From assembly GCF_001807265.1 (NCBI RefSeq), contig NZ_KV788368.1, positions 1 through 64,000 of the forward strand: 64,000 nucleotides of DNA. Reading direction: 5' to 3'. Source of the DNA: Corynebacterium sp. HMSC05H05 (GTDB taxonomy: Bacteria > Actinomycetota > Actinomycetes > Mycobacteriales > Mycobacteriaceae). Under the pieces are notes generated by a model, which saw only the letters and a list, made by a program, of their open reading frames with translations, did not search any database and was not told where the DNA came from. Of this stretch, positions 54,129 through 62,600 are shown in pieces; within the stretch, counting starts at the first letter, position 1, and the number at the start of each line of letters is the position of its first letter. The translations under genes were made by a program, and so were the position numbers.

Positions 54129-54196
54129 AAACCGGCTACCTACAAACGGCTACCCGCTGATTTTCCAGCACATAGCCGGATGTAGGTAGCCGGTTT
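54129..54196. repeat. Intact copy of the palindromic element
   Basis: The outer arms are perfect 16-base complements: AAACCGGCTACCTACA (54129-54144) and TGTAGGTAGCCGGTTT (54181-54196). An inner pair CGGCTA (54147-54152) and TAGCCG (54173-54178) adds a second stem. It lies between the two mycolyltransferase genes and could act as a terminator, but its matches at 6755-6769 and 18537-18562 show that it is a repeated element. Confidence 0.8.
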
Positions 54197-54342
54197 TCGT
54201 CGTCTGCGTGGATCAGGGGCTGGGGCGGGGGAGGGGCTCGCCGTAACGCTGCGCGTGTCGTACACGACTAAACCTTCAAGTGAAACTTAAGCTTTTGGTC
54301 GATACTCTTGTGACACCAGTAGCCAGACGAGGTAGGAGACTC

Positions 54343-56304
54343 ATGCGAGACAACCGAACCACCCCAACGCGGATCGCCGCCGCGCTGCTGCCCGCCGCTC
54401 TTGCGCTTTCGCTGGCACCCGCAGTGGCCACCGCGCCCGCCGCCAGCGCGCAGTCGAGCCTGCCGGGCGACCTGTCCTCGCAGATGTCCTCCAACCGCGG
54501 CATCTCCGACGGCCTGCGCCCGCACGACCCGCCGAAGCGCACCCCGATCGAGGTGGAGAAGGACCCGCAGATCCCGGGCCTGCCGGACGGCGTGAAGGTG
54601 GACCGCATCGAGTGGATCACCAACCGTCGCGTGGCGGTGTTCATCAACTCACCGTCTATGCCGGACCACCCGATCCAGGTGCAGATCCTGCTGGCGCGCG
54701 ACTGGCACTCCAACCCGACCGCGAAGTTCCCCGAGGTGTGGGCGCTCGACGGCCTGCGCGCGCGTGACGACGAGAACGGCTGGACCATCGAGACGAACAT
54801 CGAGCAGTTCTACGCCGACAAGAACGTCAACGTGATCCTGCCGGTCGGCGGCGAGTCCTCCTTCTACTCCGACTGGCAGCGCGAGAACAACGGCAAGCAC
54901 TACATGTGGGAGACGTTCCTGACCAAGGAGCTCATCCCGGTGCTGAACAACGAGTTCCGTTCCAACGGCTCCCGCGCCGTGGTGGGCCTGTCCATGGGCG
55001 GCACCGCCGCCGTCAACCTGGCTGAGCGCAACCCGCACCTGTTCAAGTTCGTCGGCTCCTTCTCCGGCTACCTGGACACCACCACCACCGGAATGCCCAC
55101 CGCCATCAAGGCGGCGCAGATGGACGCCGGCGGCTACAACGCCGAGGCGATGTGGGGCCCGCTGGGCTCGCAGGACTGGATCGACCACGACCCGAAGCTG
55201 GGCATCGAGAACCTGAAGGACATGACGGTCTACGTCTCCGCCGGTTCGGGCCGCGACGACTTTGGCAACCCGGAGTCAGTGGCCAAGGGCCAGGCCAACC
55301 CGGCCGGCATTGGCCTGGAGGTGCTCTCGCGCCTGTCCACCCAGACGTTCGTGGACTACGCGTCGCGCACCCCGGTCAAGCCGATCGTGCGCTTCCGCCC
55401 GTCGGGTGTGCACTCCTGGGAGTACTGGCAGTTTGAGATGGCGCAGGCCTGGCCGTACATGGCCAACGCGCTGGAGGTGCCGGAGGCGGATCGCGGCTCC
55501 AAGTGCACCCCGGTCGGCGCGATTGCGGAGGCCACCAAGTCCGGCACGATCGGCTCCTGCGTCAACGACGAGTACGACGCGGGCAAGGACACCAAGGGCA
55601 AGGCCCAGGACTTCCGCGGCGGCACCGCCTTCTGGTCCCCGGACACCGGCGCGCACGCGCTGTTCGGCGCGATCCTGGCCAAGTACAACGCGCTCGGCGG
55701 CCCTGCCGGCTGGTTGGGCTTCCCGGTCACGGGCGAGACGCCGGCGCCGGACGGCGTGGGCCGCTTCGTGCACTTCCAGCACGGCTCCGTCTACTGGACC
55801 CCGCAGACCGGCGCGTACGCCATCCCGGGCGACATGTTCCGGGCATGGGGCGAAAACGGCTACGAGGGCGGCGACCTGAAGTACCCGGTGGCCGAGGCGA
55901 ACCAGGTGGGCGAGGGTTACGTGCAGAAGTTCCAGGGCGGCTTCCTCACCCGCAACCCGGACGGCAAGCACTTCGTCGTCCACGGCGCGATCGCGGAGAA
56001 GTACGGCGAGATCGGCACCGCCACCTCTGAGTTGGGGTACCCGACCGGCAACGAGATTGCGGTCAAGGGCGGGTTCTTCCAGCCGTTCGAGCACGGCAAC
56101 ATCTACTGGTCCGCGGCCACGGGCGCGCACACCATCCTCACCGGCGACATCTTCGACGAGTGGGGCAAGCGCGGCTACGAGCAGGGCGAGCTGGGCTGGC
56201 CGGTCAAGGACATGGAGAAGATCCAGGCCGGCGGCCTGACCATCGACTTCCAGCACGGCACCATTGAGCAGGTCAACGGCAACGTCAACGTGAGGAAGAA
56301 GTAG
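54343..56304 (+). CDS. cop1: PS1-type mycolyltransferase with LGFP repeats
   Basis: Exported protein of 653 residues. A signal peptide ends ASAQ near residue 36. The mycolyltransferase domain has ILPVGGESSFYSDW and nucleophile Ser217 in GLSMGG. From about residue 415 the tail holds four LGFP-type repeats of about 50 residues (WSPDTGAHALFGAILAKY, WTPQTGAYAIPGDMF, RNPDGKHFVVHGAIAEKY and WSAATGAHTILTGDIF), which anchor the protein to the wall; a fifth is cut short at the end. ATG 54343 follows TAGGAGA; an upstream in-frame ATG was rejected. It matches the PS1/Cop1 protein of C. glutamicum in layout. Confidence 0.93.
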   Translation: MRDNRTTPTRIAAALLPAALALSLAPAVATAPAASAQSSLPGDLSSQMSSNRGISDGLRPHDPPKRTPIEVEKDPQIPGLPDGVKVDRIEWITNRRVAVFINSPSMPDHPIQVQILLARDWHSNPTAKFPEVWALDGLRARDDENGWTIETNIEQFYADKNVNVILPVGGESSFYSDWQRENNGKHYMWETFLTKELIPVLNNEFRSNGSRAVVGLSMGGTAAVNLAERNPHLFKFVGSFSGYLDTTTTGMPTAIKAAQMDAGGYNAEAMWGPLGSQDWIDHDPKLGIENLKDMTVYVSAGSGRDDFGNPESVAKGQANPAGIGLEVLSRLSTQTFVDYASRTPVKPIVRFRPSGVHSWEYWQFEMAQAWPYMANALEVPEADRGSKCTPVGAIAEATKSGTIGSCVNDEYDAGKDTKGKAQDFRGGTAFWSPDTGAHALFGAILAKYNALGGPAGWLGFPVTGETPAPDGVGRFVHFQHGSVYWTPQTGAYAIPGDMFRAWGENGYEGGDLKYPVAEANQVGEGYVQKFQGGFLTRNPDGKHFVVHGAIAEKYGEIGTATSELGYPTGNEIAVKGGFFQPFEHGNIYWSAATGAHTILTGDIFDEWGKRGYEQGELGWPVKDMEKIQAGGLTIDFQHGTIEQVNGNVNVRKK

Positions 56305-56801
56305 TGCGCAAGGTTGCATTCTGCTTTGCGACGGCCGCTACCGCCGTCGCCGTGGCCGCCTGCGGAGGCGCCACCGTGGACTCCGATGACGTGACGGACA
56401 CCCCGACGGTTGCCTCCGAGGCTGAAACCGAATCCGAGTCCGCGACCACGGAAGCGTCTGAAACTGCATCATCGTCGGCTGCGCCGTCGTCGTCGGCAGC
56501 GCCGTCGCAAGGCAAACGCGCCGACGACCAGCCGGCCCGCGAGGTGACCGACGTGCCGCAGCAGGCCAGCGCCTTCTCTCCGCAGGAGGAGGCCTACCTG
56601 GCCACCTTAAGGGAAAGCGGAGTCAACGTCGACGGGATTGAAGACCAGCTCACAGCCACCGGCGCTACCGTGTGCGCGGACAACCTGATCACCCGCGACG
56701 CGGTGGCAGGCCAGCTTGTGGAGCAACGCCGCACCGACATGGATGCGGCGGGCGTGGCGGCGCTGATCAGCGACTCCGCACGCGCCAACCTCTGCTCCTA
56801 G
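56304..56801 (+). CDS. DUF732-like secreted lipoprotein
   Basis: Lipoprotein of 165 residues. The signal ends in VAVAAC with lipid at Cys20. A long Ser/Thr/Glu-rich linker (about 25-80) follows, then a small helical domain FSPQEEAYLATLRESGVNVDGIEDQLTATGATVC-like, typical of DUF732, with two cysteines that may bridge. GTG at 56304 overlaps the mycolyltransferase stop by one base, so it is in the same operon. Genes at this position in other corynebacteria are annotated only as secreted proteins; a wall or lipid role is inferred from context. Confidence 0.78.
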   Translation: MRKVAFCFATAATAVAVAACGGATVDSDDVTDTPTVASEAETESESATTEASETASSSAAPSSSAAPSQGKRADDQPAREVTDVPQQASAFSPQEEAYLATLRESGVNVDGIEDQLTATGATVCADNLITRDAVAGQLVEQRRTDMDAAGVAALISDSARANLCS

Positions 56802-56825
56802 CAGTACAGAAGGGAGCCTGGGCTC

Positions 56826-57782
56826 ATGCGCAGATCGCGCAACGTATTTGTCGTCGCCGCAGTGATTGTGGTGCTGTCCTTGATTGGGCTGGGGATCTAC
56901 CAGTGGCGCTCGGGCGAGACCGGGCTGCCGTCGGCGGACGGGCCGCTGGCAACCTCCGAGGCTCCAGAGGAGCCCTCGGAGCCGCAGGCGGCGGAGCCCG
57001 ACTGGTGTCCCGCGGTCGAATTCGTTTCCGTGCCCGGCACCTGGGAGTCCGCGGCGGACGACGACCCGTTCGCCCCTGCGGCCAACCCGGCGAGCTTCAT
57101 GCTCTCGATCACCCAGCCGCTGCAGCAGATGTACGACATCAACCACGTGCGCGTGTTCACGGTGCCGTATACCGCGCAGTTCCGGAACATCCAGACGGCG
57201 CACGGGCGCGCCGAGATGACCTACGACGACTCGCGCGCCGAGGGCACCGCCAAGCTGTCCGGCGAGCTGCGGTTTGTGGCGGAGACGTGCCCGTCGACGA
57301 AGTTCATCATCGCCGGGTTCTCCCAGGGGGCGGTGATCGTGGGCGACGTGGCGTCGAAGATCGGCAACAGCGCGGGCCCGATCGACCCGGAGCGGCTGCT
57401 GGGTGCGGTGATGATCGCGGACGGCCGGCGCGAAAACGGCGTGGGCGTCAACCCCGGCGCGGAGGTCGGCGGCGTGGGCGCGGAGATTGTCATGCAGCCG
57501 CTGCAGGGGCTGGTGGACCGGGTCACCCCGGGCGCGACCATGACCGGTCCGCGCCCTGGCGGCTTCGGCCTGGTTGAGGACCGCGCCTTTGAGATCTGCG
57601 CGCCGGACGACACGGTCTGCGACGCGCCCAAGGGCGTGGGCAACGCCATCGACCGGGCCCACGCGCTGATCGCAGCGAACGGCAATCACGCCATGTACGC
57701 GACCAATCCGGCCGTCATCCCCGGGACCACCACGCCGGAATGGACTGTAGGTTGGGTCCAGAACGTGGTAGACAGTTTGTAG
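56826..57782 (+). CDS. Cutinase-like lipase/thioesterase (Rv3802 type)
   Basis: Membrane-anchored extracytoplasmic serine hydrolase of 318 residues. An uncleaved-looking N-terminal span (NVFVVAAVIVVLSLIGLGIY) is followed by the cutinase domain with nucleophile motif AGFSQGAV (Ser166), the Asp in DDTVCD and the His in GNHAMY; conserved cysteines would form two bridges. The orthologue Rv3802c is an essential phospholipase/thioesterase that affects mycolate metabolism and lies in the same place between mycolyltransferase and fadD32 genes. Start ATG 56826 follows GGGAGCC. Confidence 0.9.
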   Translation: MRRSRNVFVVAAVIVVLSLIGLGIYQWRSGETGLPSADGPLATSEAPEEPSEPQAAEPDWCPAVEFVSVPGTWESAADDDPFAPAANPASFMLSITQPLQQMYDINHVRVFTVPYTAQFRNIQTAHGRAEMTYDDSRAEGTAKLSGELRFVAETCPSTKFIIAGFSQGAVIVGDVASKIGNSAGPIDPERLLGAVMIADGRRENGVGVNPGAEVGGVGAEIVMQPLQGLVDRVTPGATMTGPRPGGFGLVEDRAFEICAPDDTVCDAPKGVGNAIDRAHALIAANGNHAMYATNPAVIPGTTTPEWTVGWVQNVVDSL

Positions 57783-57818
57783 TCCAAAATCATTTTGTCC
57801 TGAAAAGGAGTTACGGGT

Positions 57819-59636
57819 ATGGATCTTCAGCAGCTCATCGCGCAATTTTTCGACGATGACGGCCAAATCGCGCTCCCGGAGCACTTCACCCTCCCGAGCC
57901 TGAGCGAGACGATCTACCAGGCCCACCTGGCCACCGGCGGCGGCGACGCGGTGAACATCCGTGACTGGGACTTCACCTCCAACCCGGAAGGCGAGGCGCG
58001 CGAGTTCACCCGCACGCAGGTCAACACACGCATCAAGGCCGTCGCCGCGCGCCTCGCCCAGGTAGGCGAGCCGGGGGAACGCGTGGCGATTATGGCCCCG
58101 AACTCCGCCGAGTACCTCTTCGCCTTCATGGGCGCGCTGTACGCAGGCCTGGCTCCGGTGCCGCTGTACGACCCGAACGAGCCCGGCCATGAGGCCCACC
58201 TGCGCGCCGTGCTCGACGACGCCAACGCGCGGCTCGTGGTGACCAACTCCGCCGGCGCCCCTGCCGTGCGCGCCTACTTCGCCGACCGTCCGGCCGCGGA
58301 GCGCCCCCGCATTATCGCCGCGGACTCCCTGCCCGACACGCTCGCCGATTCCTGGCAGCCCGTCGCCCCCGTTGAGGACGAGAACACCGCGGACGCCATC
58401 TGCTTTTTGCAGTACACCTCCGGCTCCACCCGCAATCCGGCCGGCGTGATGATCACCAACGAAGCGCTGGTCACCGACGTACTCCAGATCAACGAGGCGC
58501 TGCGCTTCGAAGCCCCCATGCGCGTGCCCACCTGGCTGCCGCAGCACCACGACATGGGCGTCATCGTCGCCGTGGTCAGCCTCGTGCTGGGCCAGGTGCT
58601 GGAGATCATGAGCCCGCGCGACTTCCTGCAGAACCCGAAGCGCTGGGTGGACATGCTTTCGCGGCGCGACGACGACCCGGCCGACGTGCACATTTACTCC
58701 TGCATCCCCAACTTCGCGCTGGATCTGGCCGCCCGCTACGCGGCGCCGGAGACCCCGAACCAGTACGACTTCTCCGGCGTGCACTGCATCCTCATCGGCT
58801 CCGAGTCCGTGACCAAGCCGGGCGTGGAGGCCTTCGTCGGCGCGTTCGGCGAGTCCGGCCTGGACCGCACGGTGCTGCGCCCCTCCTACGGCCTGGCGGA
58901 GGCCACACTGCTGGTGTCCACGGACCGCACCGAGGAGCGCCCGAAGTTCATTGAATTCGACCGCGAAGCACTCGCCGACGGCAAGGCCGTGCCCGCCGAA
59001 GGCGGCGTGCCCATGGCGTCCATCGGCCAGCCGGCGAAGTGGATGCACTTCGCCATCGTGGACACCGAGACCAAAAACGAGCTGCCCGAAGGCGAGATCG
59101 GCGAGATCTGGGTCAACGGCAACAACGTCGCCGCCGGCTACCTGGACCGCCCGGAGGAAACCGAGGCGACGTTCCGCAACACCATCGGCGCCACCCTCCA
59201 AGACGGTCTGCCGAAGGACAACTGGTGCGCCACCGGCGACTTGGGCACCGTGCTGGACAACCACCTCTACCTCACCGGGCGCGTGAAAGACCTCGTCGTC
59301 GTGGCGGGCCGCAACCACTACCCGCAGGACATCGAGGCCACCGCGATGGAGGCCTCCGACCACGTGCGCAAGGACTCCGTCGCCGCGTTCGCCGTGCCGG
59401 GCGACGACGTGGAGCGCCTGATCATCCTCGCCGAGCGCGCCGACGGCGCAACCGAGGACGGCGACGCCGCCGCTGAGGACGCCATCCGCTCCGCCATCAC
59501 CACCAACCACGGCATCTCGCCGGAGGTCGTGGAGTTCCGCGCGCCGGGCGGGGTGGCCCGCTCCACCGCAGGCAAGATCGCCCGCCGCGTCAACGCGAAG
59601 CAGTTCACCGAACGCGAACACGCTGCAGCGGAGTAA
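57819..59636 (+). CDS. fadD32: Long-chain fatty-acyl-AMP ligase FadD32
   Basis: Cytoplasmic enzyme of 605 residues that activates the meromycolate-type fatty acid as acyl-AMP and loads it on the N-terminal carrier domain of Pks13. The AMP-binding motif is YTSGSTRNPAGVMITN (about 195-210), with LPQHHDMGVI, PSYGLAEATLLVS and the later LTGRVKDLVVVAGRNHYPQDIE and GKIARR. The insertion region typical of FAAL enzymes is present. ATG 57819 follows AAAAGGAG. It is directly upstream of pks13, its partner, with a short GCCCG/CGGGC hairpin (59644-59655) in the gap. Confidence 0.95.
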   Translation: MDLQQLIAQFFDDDGQIALPEHFTLPSLSETIYQAHLATGGGDAVNIRDWDFTSNPEGEAREFTRTQVNTRIKAVAARLAQVGEPGERVAIMAPNSAEYLFAFMGALYAGLAPVPLYDPNEPGHEAHLRAVLDDANARLVVTNSAGAPAVRAYFADRPAAERPRIIAADSLPDTLADSWQPVAPVEDENTADAICFLQYTSGSTRNPAGVMITNEALVTDVLQINEALRFEAPMRVPTWLPQHHDMGVIVAVVSLVLGQVLEIMSPRDFLQNPKRWVDMLSRRDDDPADVHIYSCIPNFALDLAARYAAPETPNQYDFSGVHCILIGSESVTKPGVEAFVGAFGESGLDRTVLRPSYGLAEATLLVSTDRTEERPKFIEFDREALADGKAVPAEGGVPMASIGQPAKWMHFAIVDTETKNELPEGEIGEIWVNGNNVAAGYLDRPEETEATFRNTIGATLQDGLPKDNWCATGDLGTVLDNHLYLTGRVKDLVVVAGRNHYPQDIEATAMEASDHVRKDSVAAFAVPGDDVERLIILAERADGATEDGDAAAEDAIRSAITTNHGISPEVVEFRAPGGVARSTAGKIARRVNAKQFTEREHAAAE

Positions 59637-59671
59637 CGAAAAGCCCGGACGGGCCGATACTCTGAACTGTT

Positions 59672-62600
59672 ATGAACGAGCATCAACTGATCCAGTGGCT
59701 CACCAGTTGGGTCGAGGGCGCCACCGGCGTCGACTCGGTGGACCCGACCACGCCGCTCGAAACCTACGGCCTCGCATCCCGCGATGCGGTGATCCTCTCC
59801 GGCGAGCTGGAAAAGCTGCTCGGCCGCCGGGTCGACCCCACCGTCGCCTACCAGTATCCGACCATCACGGCGCTGGCACAGGCGCTCCTCGCGCAGAGGC
59901 AGGAAGCGCCGAAGGTTGAACGTCGAGAAGCAACCAGCTCCCACGACATCGCAATCGTGGGCTCCGCGGGGCGCTTCCCGGGCGCGAAGAACAACGACGA
60001 GTTCTGGCAGATGCTTATCGACGGCCGCTCCGCCACCGGCCCGCTTCCCCCGCTCCGCTGGGACGAGTACCTGGGCGACCCGGTGGTGCGCACCAAGATG
60101 GCCGAGGAGAACACCGACGGCGGGTACATGGACGGCATCGCGTCCTTCGACCACGAGTTCTTCGGCATCTCCCCGCTCGAGGCGCAGAACATGGACCCGC
60201 AGCAGCGCATCATGCTCGAGGTGGCGTGGGAGGCGCTCGAGGACACCGGCCTGGCGCCGAGTGAGCTCCGCGGGGAGCCCGTCGGCGTGTTCGTGGGCTC
60301 GTCCAACAACGACTACGGCATGCTCATCGCCGCCGACCCGAACGAGGCGCACCCCTACGCGCTGACCGGCGCGTCCTCCGCCGTGATCCCGAACCGCATC
60401 TCCTACGCGTTCGACTTCCGCGGCCCCTCGATGAATGTGGACACCGCCTGCTCGTCGTCGCTGGTGTCGGTGCACCACGCGGTGCGCGCACTTCGCGACG
60501 GCGAGGCCGACGTCGCCCTGGCAGGCGGCGTGAACATCCTGGCCAACCCGTTCGCGTCGCTGGCGTTTTCGGAGCTCGGCGTGATCTCGCCGACCGGGCG
60601 CATCCACGCGTTTTCCGACGACGCCGACGGCATCGTCCGCGCCGACGCCGCAGGTTTTGTTGTGCTCAAGCGCGTCGAGGACGCCATGCGCGACGGCGAC
60701 AACATCTTGGCCATGATCAAGGGCTCGGCGACCAACTCCGACGGCCACTCCAACGGGCTAACCGCCCCGAACCCGGAGGCGCAGGTGGACGTTTTGCGCC
60801 GCGCCTACGCCGACGCCGGCGTGGACCCGCACCAGGTGGACCTGGTCGAAGCTCATGGCACCGGCACCATCCTCGGCGATCCGATCGAGGCCACCGCGCT
60901 GGGCGAGGTGCTCGGCCGCGGGCGCGAGGCTTACCAGCCGCTGCTGCTGGGCTCGGCGAAGTCCAACATCGGCCACTCCGAATCCGCCGCCGGCGTGGTG
61001 GCGCTGATCAAGGTGCTCGAGGCGCTCAAGCACGACACGATCCCGGAGTCCATCAACTTCGCCGCACCGAACCGCTACGTGGACTTCGACGCCGAGCGCA
61101 TCGAGGTCGTCCAGGACCCGCGCGAGTGGCCGCGCTACTCCGGCCGCCGCGTCGCCGGTATCTCCGGCTTCGGCTTCGGCGGCACCAACGCGCACGTGGT
61201 CGTCGCCGACTTCGACCCGGCCGACTACAACTTCGACGTGGTCGAGGATGAGCCCGCCTTCGAGGGCGTTTCCGTGGCGGCGCTGCCGGTGTCTGGGCTG
61301 TTGCCGTCGCGGCGCAAGGAAGCCGCCGGTGTGCTCGCGGACTTCCTCGAGGGCCGCGCCGACGCCGACCTGATCCCGGTCGCGCGCTCGCTGGCCAAGC
61401 GCAACCACGGCCGCTCCGCCGCCGTCGTGCAGGCGTCTAGCGTCGAGGAGGCCGTGCGCCGCCTGCGCCAGGTCGCCGACGGCAAGATCGGCCCCGGCAT
61501 CGCCGTCGCCGACGCGCCCACCCCGATGGGCCCGGTCTTCGTCTACTCCGGCTTCGGCTCCCAGCACCGCAAGATGGCCAAGGAGCTCATTGCCCGCTCC
61601 CCGCTGTTCGCACGACGCATGCGTGAGCTGGACGAGATGGTGAAGTTCCAGGCCGGCTGGTCCATGCTCGAGATCATCGAGAACGACGAGCTGACCTACG
61701 ACACCGAAAACGGCCAGGTCACCATCACCGCCATCCAGATCGCCCAGACCGACCTGCTCGCCGCCGCCGGCATCACCCCGGCCGCCACGATGGGCATGTC
61801 CATGGGCGAGATCGCCGCGGCCTACGGCGCCGGCGGCCTGTCCGCCGAGGAGTGCATCCTCATCGCTACCGCGCGTGCCCGACTCATGGGCGAGGGCGAA
61901 GCCATGATCGCCGGCACCGAGCAAGAAGGTGCGATGGCGGTGGTGGAGCTCTCCCGCGAGGAGTTGGCGGAGTTCGTCGAGAAGCATGAGCAGGCTCGTG
62001 GCGTGGAACCCGCCGTGTACGCGGGGCCCGGCATGACCACCGTCGGCGGGCCGGGCAAGGCCGTCGACTACGTGGTGGCAGCGCTGGAGGCCGAGGAGAA
62101 GTTCGCGCGCAAACTCAACGTGCGCGGCGCCGGCCACACCAGCGCCCTCGACCCGATCATGGGCGACCTCGCCGGCGAAATCGCAGGTCTTAACGCGCGT
62201 CCTTTGCGCGTGCCGCTGTTTTCCTCCGTGGACCGCGGCGAGGTGTACCAGCCCGGCCAGACCGTCCACGACGACAAGTACTTCCTGCGCATGACCCGCC
62301 AGCCGGTGTACTTCCAGGACGCCACCGAAGCCGCGTTTGCCGCCGGCCACACCACGCTCGTGGAAATCACCCCGAACCCGGTGGCGCTGATGGGCATGAT
62401 GAACACCGCGTTCGCCGCCGGCAAGCCCGACGCGCAGCTGCTGTACACCACCAAGCGCAAGGTGGACGAGCTCGAATCGCTGCTGGACCTGGCCGCGAAG
62501 CTGTATGTCAACGGCATGGGCGTGGACTTCGGCGCGTTCTACGGTGCGGGCGACGTGGTGCAGGCGCCGAAGACCGTGTTTAAACAGGTGGACCACTGGA

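Noticed and set aside
56607-59621. A 1004-codon open frame on the minus strand opposite the cutinase-like and fadD32 genes
   Set aside because: It is antisense to two well-recognised genes with complete motifs, and its product is low-complexity Gly/Val/Arg/His sequence typical of an antisense frame in GC-rich DNA.
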